Source: Paramecium sonneborni (Eukaryota > Ciliophora > Oligohymenophorea > Peniculida > Parameciidae). Taken from it: a DNA stretch of 64,000 nt. Each line of letters opens with the position of its first letter. The first letter of the stretch is position 1. The position numbers and the translations under genes are program-made. Shown here one piece after another: positions 49,509 through 63,241 of this stretch. The stretch is taken from positions 587,689 through 651,688 of the forward strand of contig CAJJDN010000035.1 in assembly GCA_905182985.1 (NCBI GenBank), read 5' to 3'. The notes under the pieces are model-generated. The model did no database searches. It was not told the DNA's origin and worked only from the letters and a program-made list of their open reading frames with translations.

Positions 49509-50777
49509 TCAAATATATTTAAATATTTAAAAACTCATTTATTCCCCATAACCAACTACAATTAAATATTTTTCATTTGAGTACATATCTAATATTTTTG
49601 TTAATTTATTAGCATATTCCATATCATTAATCTTTAATTTGTCTTCTTTGATCATAACTAAATTGTTACTATGATTAATCAAATCATCGTATTCTGATTC
49701 TAATTAGGTATCATAGAGATACCATTTATTTTGGGTATCTCTAAAGTAAAATTGATCATCATTTAATATTAAAGCTTTTGTAATCAAGGCTTCTGAAATT
49801 TTAAATTAATTTGTGCTTAATATATGATTATTGCTGTCAACACTATAAATCAAAACATTTCCAAAATTATCAAATTAATCAACAACAATAACATCATCAA
49901 AATAAGTTGTAATAACATTACCTTAAATTTTATCTTCCATTTTTAAATGTCTAAATCCATTTAAAAAAGCATTTTTTGCATTTCCAATATAACAATCTCC
50001 ATTATCAACTCTTATTTTTATGACATGATGTGTTTCTTATGTATATTCATCAATATTAATAATATTCATCTCTCCCAATTATGCATCCCTTAACATATTC
50101 CAACTCTAATCTAAAAATTTATATTCATTTTAATCACTAATTATAAATAAACAATTATTTCTTAATTATTTGATAATCTTCACAGGATTATTAAATAACT
50201 TTAGTTCTTATTTGATTTCATTCAAATCAAATCTTACAATTTTTCCATCCCAACCTCCTGTTATGAATTCATTTTTAAAATTAATTATGCAACTTGTTAT
50301 ACAAATATATTAAGGATTAAAATGTTCTTCATATTCAATCAATTCATGTGGTAATTTTATGTTCAATTCAACATCCTCTAAATTACCTGTTTATTATTTT
50401 TAAGATTCCTACATTTACTCTATGTATAATATATCAATTTCTTTCTAGATTTTGATAATTTCATCTTCAACTTGAATAAAATTCAAACTCATATCCATTT
50501 AGTCAAAATTATTTAGACAACATTTTTGAATATAATTTAAATACTCTTGTATTTTTGCCTTATTTATGACCTTTTGCTAGAATATTCTTTCAATTGGGCT
50601 TTCATAATTATTTATTAATTTAATCTGCTCTTTTATTGATTCATTAATAGGCTAACTGAATTCTTCTATTATTTTTTCAAGTTTTGAGAAATATTCATTA
50701 AACTTTGTAACTATCTATTCTTTCAGAGTTTAAAATTCCTGTATCAAGGATAATTTATCAAATTATTATATAATCAT
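49509..50777 (-). CDS. Coiled-coil plus beta-propeller-like protein
   Basis: 422 residues, intronless. Residues 1-150 are helical (YFSKLEKIIEEFSQPINESI, MQESQKQQ). From about residue 175 on, short beta-rich repeats with Asp/Asn turns appear: ITSCIINFKNEFITGGWDGK, NNCLFIISDQNEYKFLDQSW, IDEYTQETHHVIKIRVDNGD, NHILSTNQFKI. The GGWDGKIVRFDL block is WD-like, but the repeats are not canonical WD40. A scaffold role is plausible. The stop is immediately next to the stop of the convergent phosphatase gene. Confidence 0.7.
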
Positions 50778-50808
50778 TATTTGATTAAAATTAATTATTA
50801 TTTATATT

Positions 50809-52206
<1,398 letters not shown>

Positions 52207-52538
52207 AATTGTAGATAATAATTATTCATCTTAAAGTTATTTTTCAACTTAAATATTTCAATTCCTATTTATTTTATAAAGATTTTACTATTTTTATTTT
52301 AATACGAGATATAATGATATTGTGATGAAATCTGCAATTTTTAATCTTTTTTTATCGAAAATTTTTAAATTATGTGATATCCAAAGAATTGAAAAGAAGC
52401 TTACGATAGATTTAAGAATAGTTTTTGAGTACTTTTGTTTAGTTGGGCACTCATTTTTAATTATAAACAATTTCTATTAGGAAAAATCATTCATTACAAG
52501 TGTATTTTATTAATTATAAAAAATTTTATTGATAATTT
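52207..52538. other. AT-rich gap
   Basis: About 330 bp between two plus-strand genes with no supportable coding frame or element. Confidence 0.5.
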
Positions 52539-54877
52539 ATGGTGAGAGCCTTGAAAAATCTAAATACCATTTTGGCAGAAAAATAAATTTAGAAAAAAAT
52601 AAAATAAAGTGGAGCAATAAAAAATGTTTATAATTGGTGTGTTTTTATCGAAATAAGGAAAGTTATAGGAAGCTTTATAAATTTTTAGATAATTGGTTGA
52701 TAAACTTAAGGGTGATGTGGATAAACCATTATTACTATTATTTCATGTAACCTAGAATTATGAGTAAGACTTAAACATAAAGCCAATAACCCCTTTTTAG
52801 ATTTAAAAGCCACCCTAATAATAGTTTTAAAATTAACCACAACCTTTTTAGCTAGCAATAATAATAATTAACAACATTAATAGCGCCTTCCTTAGCATCC
52901 CATAAGAAGGATCAGCAGATAAAAATATATCAAATCAACAAAGTTTATAAAGTGATAAAATTTCATCTTAATAATAATTTGATGAGCATCAATCAAGCAT
53001 AGAGTAACTATTAATGATATAACCTGTAAAAAAAGATAAAGATTTGTTAAATAAAATTCATTAACGCTTGATCAAAAAAAATGGCACTCATTGATTTAAA
53101 TAATGAAATGCAGAATCAATAACGAATACGGAAGAGCAAGCAAAACCACAAAATTAAGTTAAAGAAAAATTTTGTTTCTAAGAATCTTAACCATATATAG
53201 AACCATAACAGCCTAATGAATAATTTAATTTTAAGGAAATTCAGATTCTTATAGATTAGAGTCAATTAAGGAAAGATCTGTTGAAAAAGGAAAGAATAAC
53301 AAATGAAAAACTCTTAAAACCATTCAAAATAATAAAATGAAAATGATGATTAGATGATAAAAACAAAAAAGTCATTTAAAAAAAATTAAAATTTAGTTTA
53401 AATGAAGATTAATTATATAAAAAAAGCAAGAAAAGATTGAATGAGCAATTCGTTAATAAAATTAAATAGTAAAATTTCTAAACATAAAATTAAAGTTACA
53501 AAGGAATACCATAAAAACAATTGAGTAATTTAGAAGAAAGGAAATCCTAAGAGCGATATACATCATAAAACTTTCTATAAGAATCATAAATAAATGTAGA
53601 TAATGAAAATTTAGAAAATAAAAAATAGAAATAGAATAGCATTTAATATACTAATAATAAGGATAAATAGAATTATAATAAGTTTAAGGAATATGAAAAT
53701 AGGAATAATAATAATTAGAAATTTAAAAATAGTTAGAAAGATAATAGCAGAATAAAAGAAAAAATTGGAAGAAGAATAAAAAGATAATAAAAGATAATGA
53801 AAGATAATTAGAATTATAAAAGGAATAAGAAAGATAAGATTTAGAATAAAACTAAGTCTAAGAACTTAATTCTTCATAATAATAATCTCGAATAATTGAT
53901 AAATATGTTTTGAATCCATTGATATCTTAGGTTCCTATCTAATAATAGACTTTTGCAGATTATTCAAAATTGGACAAGGAAATCACCTTATAACAAAACC
54001 AAAATAAAATTCTGAAAGTTATCATTCATGAAAGTCTGTTTAAGAACCAAGCATTTTAATTATAACACCTTAAAAATTTATAAATTTTTTATAAGTATAA
54101 AATTAATAGATACAATCAATTACTTTTCCAAAAGACTTAAAAAATGGAATAGAAATTTCTTACGAAAACTAGACTGGCTTTTTTATTGGTTTAATTGAAT
54201 AAAAAGATATCTGAAAGATCAGAAGATTAGTAAAACACTCAAGTAGCCATAATAAATCTAATATTAGAATAAAAAAAAGATAAGCATCCTTCTATATATC
54301 TATATAAAAATTGATTCAAGCCTCCATCAACAAAAGGATAAGAAAAAAACATATCTTTAATTTTAGAATTAGGTTTAAAAACTCTCAATTTGAAACTGGA
54401 AGGTTTAGCGCTCCTTTTCTTACCTATTATCTTTTCCCTATTCACCTATGGTTATCGATTCAGCCAGTCACAGTGACTCAGTTCCTAGTTGAATTCCAGC
54501 TAACATCATATAAACTGGATATAAAAGATGGTTCAATTCCAAGACTTAAATCGGGGTGTGTTAATTTTGATGCACTCAAATAAACTTTTTAGGATCAAAA
54601 GACTGATTAAAACATGGAAAATTTTTAAAGTAGTAATAAAATGGTTTCAGTTACAATTTAAGATATAAAATAATTTAAAAACTATTATACAATAAATTTT
54701 GTATTTTTAAATAAAAGACAGAAATTAAAGACTTTTCAGCGTTACAATTTTAAAACAATTTACATTTAAGCACTTTATTATTTTTAATTTTTCCCATAAA
54801 GCCAAGAATTAAGAATTAATTTGGGTTCAGATAATCTACAATTATAATAAATAAATATGAATATCATTTATTTATGA
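52539..54877 (+). CDS. Large Q/K/N-rich protein with globular C-terminus; splicing incomplete
   Basis: The start MVRALKNLNTILAEKQIQKK leads into a helical block (KLQEALQIFRQLVDKLKG) after an unresolved junction near 52,640. The middle (about 52,780-53,930) is low complexity, rich in Q, K and N. The end is a Phe/Tyr-rich globular part: ISYENQTGFFIGLIEQ, then FNFRIRFKNSQFETGRFSAP, LSIQPVTVTQFLVEFQLTSY, VSVTIQDIKQFKNYYTINF and NLGSDNLQLQQINM, ending at TGA 54875-54877. Several TGA codons must lie in introns I could not all place, so it may also be two genes. The C-terminal part recalls an immunoglobulin-like or adaptin-ear fold; not recognised with confidence. Confidence 0.5.
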
Positions 54878-55443
54878 TTATGAACAGTCCAATATGGAAT
54901 ACAATATTAATATCGATTTAATTCACAAATATCTAACAATTCTAATATGAGAAGATAGATTTAGTAATTGATAGAGTTAAAAATTTTGTGATGTTTCTGC
55001 GTTCGAATTTAATTTATGAATGATACTTGAAAAATTTTTAAAATTCATTAATGTGAATAGTAATATGTCTTATTTTATGTGAAAAAAATCTAAACTTATT
55101 AAAAACAAAGAATTATTTTATTTATTTTGATAAATTTAGTTTTATTTTATTTTTATTACTTTTAACTTATTCCATAAATATATTTATGTTTTCAAAACTA
55201 TTATTTAAGATTGATAAGAATTCTTAAGGTAATCAATAAAAATAAGATAAAAATAAGGTAGAGATCTTATAAACTAAGCTATTCAAGCCTATTTTTGCAT
55301 AAAAGGAATCAAAAATTAAAGAATAGAATTAGAAAGATCAAAATAGAGGATGGGTTCTGATAATAAATATTGTAATTTATAGAATATTCTAGTATTTTTA
55401 GGATATTTAATAGCAGCTAATTCTAGAAAATTTAAACTAATTA
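54878..55443. other. Intergenic region before Hsp110 gene
   Basis: About 565 bp. AT-rich with no supportable frame. No clear heat-shock element array (repeated nGAAn) was found on reading. Confidence 0.45.
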
Positions 55444-57961
55444 ATGTCTTAATTAGCTTCAATAGGTATAGACTTTGGTAGTCAAAGATCAGTAATTGCA
55501 GCTGCTCTTAGAGGTGGTGTAAAGATTTTAGATAATGAGGGAACTCATAGAGAAACATAAAATGTTATAGGATTTACAGCTGAGGAAAGATTTATTGGAG
55601 AATAAGGTGCTTTGCAATAAAAGTCCAATTTCAAAAATTCAATTGGATTCTTTAATAGATTCTTAGGAATCTCAGGAAAACAATAATTTAGAGAGGAAGA
55701 AACAAAATGGTTGACAGTTCCTACATAAATAAATGAATCTGGAAAAACATTGTTTGAAGTGTCTTACCTTGGATAAAAGACAAGCTTCACTCCAGAATAA
55801 TTGACAGGCACAATGCTCAATAAATTGAAGAATATTATATAACTGAACGACATTAATATATAATCTAGTAATGTTTGTATAAGTGTCCCTCCTTATTATA
55901 CAGAATCTGAAAGAAAAGCTCTTATTGATGCTTGTAAGATATCAGAAATACCACTTGAGAGATTGTTAAATGAAACTACAGCAATTGCTATAAATTATGG
56001 TTTATTTAGAAAAACAGATTTGGATGCAGAGAAACCAAGAAATGTAGCATTTGTTGATTTAGGTCATTCTAAATTTTCAGCTTTTGTAGGATCCTTTTAC
56101 AAAGAAAAAGCTTCAGTTTTGGCTTAAGTTTGTGAAAGAAATTTGGGTGCAAGAGATATTGATTGGGTTTTATTTGAGAAATTTGCGACTCAATTTGAAA
56201 AATAAACTGGTGGATTAAGTGTAAGAAAGAATATTAAAGGAAGATTACGATTATTAGAAGCAATAGAAAAAGCTAGAAAGGTCTTATCTGCTAATTCAGA
56301 AGCATAAATTAATGTTGAATATTTAGTTGAAGATGAGGATTTTAATACTCTCATAAAAAGAGAAGAATTTGAATAATTAGCATAACCTTTTCTAAAGTAG
56401 ATTTAAATTAAACTAGATTTATTATACAATTAAGTTTAAAACTTAAAATTATAACTTCATTCAGTTGAAATAATAGGAGGAGCAACAAGAATACCTGCTG
56501 TGTAAAGATTAATAGAAAAAATCTTCAAAATTGAATAAGTCTCAAGAACTTTAAATGCAAGTGAATCTATATCAAGAGGATGTGCAATGATGGCTGCAAT
56601 GAGAAGCCCTAATTTTAGAGTTACTGAATATAAAATTGATGATTGTAATTATTATCCAATCAAAGTTGGTTGGCTCTATGAATAAAAATTAAATTCATTA
56701 GATTAAAGTAAGGGATTATTGAATTGTTTCCCTGAAAGGTAATGTAAAATTTTATATGATTAAAATAATCCCATTCCTTCAATCAAAAGTTTTGCTTTAA
56801 TGAAAACTTAACCTATTGAAATAACTCTTTTTTATGATCCAGTTCCTTAAGGATTTGACCCTATTTTAAGTAAAATTAAGTCTCCTACTATTTTTTAGAA
56901 TAGATTTATGTACCTCCCATTATAGCCAAGCATAAAGAGCATTCAACTAAAGTTAAAATATTGTTGAATTAAAATGGTCTAATAAATTTGGAAGAAGTAT
57001 TATTTTAAGAAGAATATATGGAGGAAATCAAAGTACCTGTAAGTCATGTTCATTAATATTTTAGATTGAGAAAGCAAAGATAAAAATTCCTTAAAAGTAA
57101 GAAGAATGTTCATAATAAAAACCTGATATTTAAATATAAGAGGGAATAAAGGGAGAAGGAGAACCTTAATATGAAATTAAATAGAAAAAAAAAATTACAT
57201 AAAATTAGATCAACTGTGAGACTACTTGTCTTTATTCTTTGACTTAGAAAGAGATTGACCAATTCTTCTAGTAAGAGATTGAAATGCTTAACATTGATAA
57301 CTAAGTTCATGAAACTCAATTCAAGAAGAATCAATTAGAAGCATATATTTATGCTTGGAGAGAAAATTTGAACGGAAAATATGCAGAAAATGCAAGACAA
57401 GAACTCAAAGATTAAATTTATAAAGAATTAGATCTTCAATATGAATGGTTGTATGGAGATGGCTAAAAGACTACAAAGAGAGAATATACTGATAGATATG
57501 ATAAACTTGTTTAATTATGTAGTCCGATAGCAACAATAGCAGAGGAGTATCGGTAATTACCTGATGTCATTTAATAAGTCTTAGAAGACAGTATAATTTA
57601 TGAAAATTTTTTGAATCTTCAAGTAATTTATTCTTAATCATTATAGGAATAGTAATTTGCTCATATTACTAAAGAAGAAATAAATCTTGTGGCTAATGAA
57701 TTAACAAAATTTAAATAATGGTGCAATAATGCATTAGACTTGTTGAGTAAAGCCGATAAGACAATTAGATTCACAATTTCTATTTAATAAATTAATACTA
57801 AATATGCTGAATTATAACAAGTAATGATTACTAATAATCGTTAGAAATGCTAACCAATTATTACTAAACAAAAACCTGAACCAATAAAGGAAGAAAAAAT
57901 GGTCGATCAAGCTTAATAAGAACAATAAAATATTAATTAAAATAAGATGGAAACTGAATGA
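55444..57961 (+). CDS. Hsp110/Sse-type Hsp70-superfamily chaperone
   Basis: 820 residues after introns 56870-56898 and 57039-57064; the length closes to a multiple of three. The N-terminal actin-like ATPase begins ASIGIDFGSQRSVIAAAL, with VPPYYTESERKALIDAC, NETTAIAINYGL, FVDLGHSKFSAF and IIGGATRIPAVQRLI, the Hsp110-style variants of Hsp70 motifs. The substrate domain and long insert follow, then the extended helical lid (QLEAYIYAWRENLNGKYAEN, YEWLYGDGQKTTKREY). In other eukaryotes Hsp110 acts as nucleotide exchange factor for cytosolic Hsp70 and as a holdase. The C-terminal tail is Lys/Glu/Gln-rich and lacks an ER retention signal, so cytosolic placement is likely. Confidence 0.92.
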
Positions 57962-58130
57962 TTAATTCTTCATTTTATGTAGATAAAAAATAAATTTGCA
58001 ATTTTAATGTTAACTAAAATTTACATAATAAGTTTTAAATTTTTCAAGTTTAATTTTTAGTGAATTGAAATTTTATTAAAACATACTCAAAGAATACTTA
58101 TAATTTAAAATTTGGAAACAAGAAAACCAA

Positions 58131-60479
58131 TCATAAAAGTTCTTCATATCTAAAAAATGTAGATGGTTTCCTTGCTGTATTTGGTTTGCATAACGATCTG
58201 TCACTGTGTTGTGAGACGGGCCTTTAATTATCTATAACCATAAGTGGAGTTGTAGGTTAGTGATACTTAGTCTCCATTAATTGAAATTATGACAATTTCT
58301 ATTAATTAATAAGATTTTGCCTTTTTAGTTGCTAAATATATTTATTATTTTACTTGTATCAATTATTCATTCTTCTCTTTTAGTTTTTCAACATGTTCAA
58401 CTAAGTTTTATCTTTCCAACGAATATCTTTATTTATCGAGCTTTAAAGCTTCAATTTTTAATTCTTCACTTTTATTTGGCTTTATAGATTCATAATGTGT
58501 GATATAATCCATGACTCCTTGTTCAATAAGTGGATGCTTTAGAGACTCTTCTATAATCTCAGATATTTTCTTAAAAAAATCTTGAGGTAATTTTAAATTT
58601 ATTAGATTTGTTGTAATTGATCGATGAATAGTATTAAATAAATTTTAGAGTGATAACTTTTGCATTACTTGCTCAATTGTTTATGATTTCGAAATTATCT
58701 TTGTTAATTTACTTTAAGTAATTTCTCCACAAATTATTTGTTCTAATTTTCTAGTATATTCAAAATTGATTTAATCCATTTTATCTCTAAATTAATTGTT
58801 TTAGCAGTCATCAATATCAATATTCAAAATATTTAACTAATCATTTAATGAAATGATTTCATCAATTAATATTTGATTCTATTCTGTTTTCACATTATTT
58901 TCACCCTTTTGTAATTTATGAATTATCTTTTCAAGACACTCAATTTTTGAATTTAATTAAGTTATTTTAACTTATTTTCTCTAGCATTCTATTTTAGATT
59001 AACCTAATGAGATTCTGAGATCATCAATTTATTTCAAGTAATTAACCTCATTTTCCTTTTAATCTATAATATTCTCAGGTTAAGATGCTTTTTTTGATGA
59101 AAAGAATGATAAATCAATTTGAAGACAAGATTTATCGGTCATCAGACTCATTGATGGGTGCTTTGACTTATTTGCTTTCTCTTGATTAATTTAAGAGTCG
59201 TATTGCTTTATCAAATTATTTTCGTTTGGGATGTCTAAAATAGATTTTCTTTTTAACTATTCTAACTCTTGATGAGCTAACTATAATTACATCTTCAAAT
59301 CTTTAATCATCTATTGCATCATTTCTGAGGACATCTTTATATTCATTTTATAGTGATTTTTAATAGATTTAGCTCTTGATGCAAATTTTAATGTGCTAAT
59401 GGTCTCATCCATTGAACTAGCATGAGATGAACAGGTTACAATCTATTTAATATATTAATAAATTACTAAAGAGGTTTTATAATTTCCACCTAAGGATTCT
59501 TATAAAATTCTAGTTAATTTCGAATTTCTGTAAGGAATATGGTCATTGTTGGTAGTCAAAGCATGAATGACATTTCCTAAGCATGAAAGTGACAAATTAA
59601 TTTTTTTAGCTTCCTCCAAAATTTCTCCTTGTGCGCCAGTTTTGCCCACCTTTTCTGATCCAGCTAAATCAACTAGATTTAATTTTCCTTTCTTTTCTGT
59701 TTCGTTAGATAATTTCTATTTGATTTCAAGCATGAAAATAGTATGAGATCTTGAACTATATTAATTAATTCTGGTTGCAGCAACCTTTCTTGTTTATTCT
59801 CCTAGTTCTACAATTCTAAGTAATTCATCTTAACTTTATAATGATATTTAAGTTAGACCTTCTACATAAATACCTTTAGTTGCACTTTCCTTAATCTTTA
59901 AATCAGGACGCTGCATTGAAAGTAAATCAAATAAGGTTTCTTTATAGATTTCAAGCATAGAACAAGTTAAAACAAATTCGCATTCTGGATCACTTTAATT
60001 AATATACGTAAATATCTCTTAACTAAAAGGAGTATAATAATCGAATACATTGATCTTGGTATTATGCCTTTACCAATTGAATCTCGTAACTCGCCAAACA
60101 TTGTGTAGGTTTTTCCTGAGCCAGTCTATCCATAAGCAAAGATAGTGCTATTATATCCATTTAAGACATCTTAAATTGCATCTCTTCCAACTGAATCATA
60201 AACTGATAATTGATTAGAAGTTGGTGGGAAAACTCTATCAAATGTGTGGACGACATCCTATTAAAGAAGTACAGTATGTATGTCTGGAAAAATACAAAAG
60301 TCTTAAGTTGGATTGTTCTCTTCCATTTTGTTTAAAGGCCGAAAGCGAGCAAACACCTTGATATTGGAAGTGTTTTCTGATAGGGCATTTCTTGGAGAAT
60401 TCAGTCTTTTAGGCATAGGAGATTTTGCTCTTTTTTTAGCCGAACTATCTGAATCAAATAACGCAGGGATCTTCTTCAT
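58131..60479 (-). CDS. Kinesin motor protein, N-terminal motor (758 residues)
   Basis: 759 codons after introns 60023-60048, 59443-59466 and 58332-58353; the length closes to a multiple of three. Motor from about residue 40: [19 protein letters not shown]-loop AYGQTGSGKT with its first Gly at residue 117, [19 protein letters not shown] (switch I), [17 protein letters not shown] (switch II), LTRILQESLGGN and [13 protein letters not shown] long coiled coil follows and a basic Ser/Pro/Thr tail. Motor sequence and neck most resemble conventional kinesin-1-like motors. The last intron shifts the end from an apparent stop at 58202 to 58131, giving the tail [15 protein letters not shown]. Confidence 0.92.
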
Positions 60480-60839
60480 TGTTAACTGTTAAATAATTTA
60501 ATTTAAAGAATTTTTTATTTATTTATTTTTTAAGGAAAATTAAGGAATAAATTAATTATGTGCAATAATACTAAATGTTTAATTAAATTAACTTTTCAAA
60601 AATTATTCCAATCAAATCATATTCAAGTTATAACCTTTTAATTAAACTCATTTTCTTTATTTTCTTTGATATGAAGCAAATCATCAACTAGCCAAAAACA
60701 GTTCATAATAGTACATGGTTAAAATCTTGATGAAATATTAAACAAATATTAAAGAGATGATAGGAAGTTCTAATTTATTAAGTTTAAGAGAAAATTGACA
60801 TTAGAATGATGATAACTGTTATTAATTCTAAGCATAAAC
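60480..60839. other. AT-rich gap upstream of kinesin gene
   Basis: About 360 bp containing the promoter of the minus-strand kinesin gene; nothing else recognised. Confidence 0.5.
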
Positions 60840-61000
60840 AAAAATATTATTATTTCATAGACTTTCAGAATTATAATAGTTCAAAGTGGACTTGATCTTT
60901 TTAAAGTATTTTTTCTTGGCCTTGACAGTCACTTCTTATCAATATCATAAATGAAAATTATATGTTCATTAGATCATTTCTGACTTTCATAGTCTATATC
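60840..61000 (-). pseudogene. Relic of the 34.1-kb hypothetical gene (C-terminal part)
   Basis: The DNA CACTTCTTATCAATATCATAAATGAAAA occurs here and at 34,107-35,108 (quoted core: TTATCAATATCATAAATGAA). Read on the minus strand both give FIYDIDKK, preceded by a related Tyr/Ser/Asn block and followed by a Lys-rich stretch and YYNSE. The Trp codon after DIDKK in the intact gene is TGA here, and a second TGA interrupts the upstream part. The duplicate is therefore broken. Similarity fades on both sides, so this is a fragment or an old copy. Confidence 0.6.
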
Positions 61001-61322
61001 TATTCTTTTTATAAAAACAATTAGTCCTATTTATAACTTATCTGTATTTTCTTTTTATTTTGATTTCTATATGGCTGCTTTCCTCTATTAAAAATAATAA
61101 ATCTTTATATGATTGGATAAACTTTTGTGGATCATTATTTTTCATCCTTTTTTACGAAATAGAAAAGTTTTACTAAGAATTCTCAATAGGTTTTAAATTT
61201 TTTTAGAGGTTTAAACTATGAAACACTTCATTAAAATTTGCAATGTAAGCTATAAAAATTTTGAAAATTGTTAATGATTATAATTGTAAGTATTTTCATT
61301 AGATCATGTCATTTTAAGAAAT

Positions 61323-61706
61323 ATGCCTAAATTTGAATTAGTAGTCCAGAAAAACAACTCTTATTTAACACAATCTGAATTTAAAGCTTATGAAATTGCT
61401 GATGCTATTAACAAAACAATCTTATTAATTGCCAATAAATAGATTTAATTTTTATCAAAAAATAATTCATAAAGATCCTTTTTTTCTTAATTTAAATAGA
61501 GTTTTAAATATGCTAAAATAATTAGTTACAATAAAAAGCTTAAATTTTACTAGTCTTCCAATTTTAGTAATATGTCTATTGCTTACTTTCAGTCACAACT
61601 AGAAATTTCACTTTATTCAGTTGTCACATTCTTAAAAACACCCATCAAAATATAATCCAATAACAATCTCACTCGAAAAATAAATAGAATATTTTTTTTA
61701 AATTGA
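61323..61706 (+). CDS. Small hypothetical protein, 127 residues
   Basis: One intact intronless frame from MPKFELVVQKNNSYLTQSEF to TGA. The N-terminal 45 residues look helical and globular (FKAYEIADAINKTILLIANK); the rest is Ser/Phe/Asn/Lys-rich. No motif recognised. It sits between two broken genes, so it may be a surviving part of something larger. Confidence 0.4.
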
Positions 61707-61779
61707 GACAAAATTTTAGATAAAAAATGATAATTTTTAATATGAATTTTTTTTATTCTGTTGGCTGCTACATAAATAA

Positions 61780-62520
61780 TGTCAAAAATTACATATGATG
61801 TATCTATTATTAGATTTTTTCTTTTAGAGTAGATAAAGATGTGATTTGTGAAAAATTTTAAAAACGCTTATCCTTCTTACGCATGTGAATGGAAGAACGA
61901 ATAATGTGCATTTGACGATAAGAAAAAATGCACACATATAAAAATAGGGAATCAAGTTAAGTAAAAATGTAATTATATTTTTAAAAATTTACTATAGTTA
62001 TTAGAAAGACAAATTGTGCTATTGGAATTTTTTTAATGTTAAGAAATAAACTGTGATGAGTTTAAGGAATAATTATTAAATTCAATGAATTGTTACTTGA
62101 ATCAAAATGATGAATGTGCATTATTTACAAAATGTGAGGATTATAAGGAAAGAGAAGGTCGTTGTCCAGATCAATGCCAAAAATCTTAGAATTCATCCAA
62201 ATGCGAAGCTCGATCATTCTGGAAGAGCGTGATTTGTGTTTGGTCAAATAAGGCACTTGTGATTAAATCATAGCTGATATTTAAGGTTGCCACATGTACA
62301 ATAATTATAAAAGTAAGTGTGAATAAATGTTATATTGTAAATATGAAAACGGAAATTGTTAATAGTTATTTTGTAAAGATTTTTAACAGAAGATAGATGT
62401 AGAAGTATAATACTTATGTAAAAACATTTTGGACTTGGAAAAATAATGCCTGCATTGAAACAACTGAAGAGGAATTTGTATGTTATTTCAAGAAGAAAGA
62501 TATAGGAAATTTTTTTAACT
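61780..62520 (+). pseudogene. Cys-rich surface-antigen-like gene, frameshifted
   Basis: Cysteine-dense coding blocks follow each other in different frames: YACEWKNEQCAFDDKKKC, then CYLNQNDECALFTKCEDYKE and GRCPDQCQKSQNSSKCEARS, ending CVWSNK; then, one base out of frame, CDQIIADIQGCHMYNNYKSK, CEQMLYCKYENGNC and FCKDF. Spacing C-x5-8-C with C-x2-W or C-x-Y-x4-C is the style of Paramecium immobilisation antigens and mini-antigens. One 29-nt intron (61971-61999) is plausible. The shift at about 62,250 looks like a single missing base. Real proteins of this type are secreted and lipid-anchored on cell and cilia. Confidence 0.5.
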
Positions 62521-63241
62521 TGAGGGATACCCCCCTAAATATTTTTTTGGTTTCTCAAAACTAATAATTACATTTTCTATAGTTTTTAATGCATTCTAGC
62601 ATTTTCCTTTTGTAAATTTTCTTTGAATTCATTTGATTTTCTCGAATTACAAGAACTGACACTACGAGTAGATTATCTTGACTACAAGAATATTTTAATA
62701 ATTATTTACAGATTTTTGAAAGAAGATTCTACATTATTTATTTTCTTAAGTAATTTCTAATTTTATTTCATTATCTTTTCCCATCTATTTATTTCTTATT
62801 TAGTAATTTACCTATTTTGTTTATAAATATCAAGTGTTTTATCTAATTTTTAGATAGAACATCTTCTTTGTTAAATATCACTTAATCTTCTTTTTATGAA
62901 ATATTAATTCTCTTAACAATAAATCTCATGCCTTACTATTTATCTATTTGCTGCTTAATTTTTTACATAATTTATATAAATTAAATTTATTAATAGATAT
63001 TTTTGTAGAAAAAATAAAAAAAATTATTAAGAGCAAAAATTAAACTGAATAAATCATTTAAATTTACTTTTTAATATGAATTATTTAAATTATTTTAAAT
63101 ATAATTATATATTTCTATTATAATAATATTCAAAATTAATAAATTTAATGAATAAATTACAATTAATTTTTCACCGAAATTTTGTTCATTATTTGAGCTT
63201 TAAAGCTAATAAATTATTAATAAAGAATAATAATAAATTTA
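62521..63241. other. AT-rich gap
   Basis: About 720 bp, extremely AT-rich toward the 3' end. A local pair of ATTACAAGAA / CTACAAGAA copies near 62,646-62,690. No gene supported. Holds the promoter of the ISG12-like gene. Confidence 0.5.

Noticed and set aside
54239..54445. Minus-strand ORF overlapping 54,311-54,583
   Set aside because: It is antisense to the globular C-terminal exon of the Q/K-rich gene, which has better composition and continuity.
58131..58300. Higher-GC block that looked like a structured RNA gene
   Set aside because: With the 22-nt intron 58332-58353 removed, the block becomes the last exon of the kinesin gene and the total length closes to a multiple of three.
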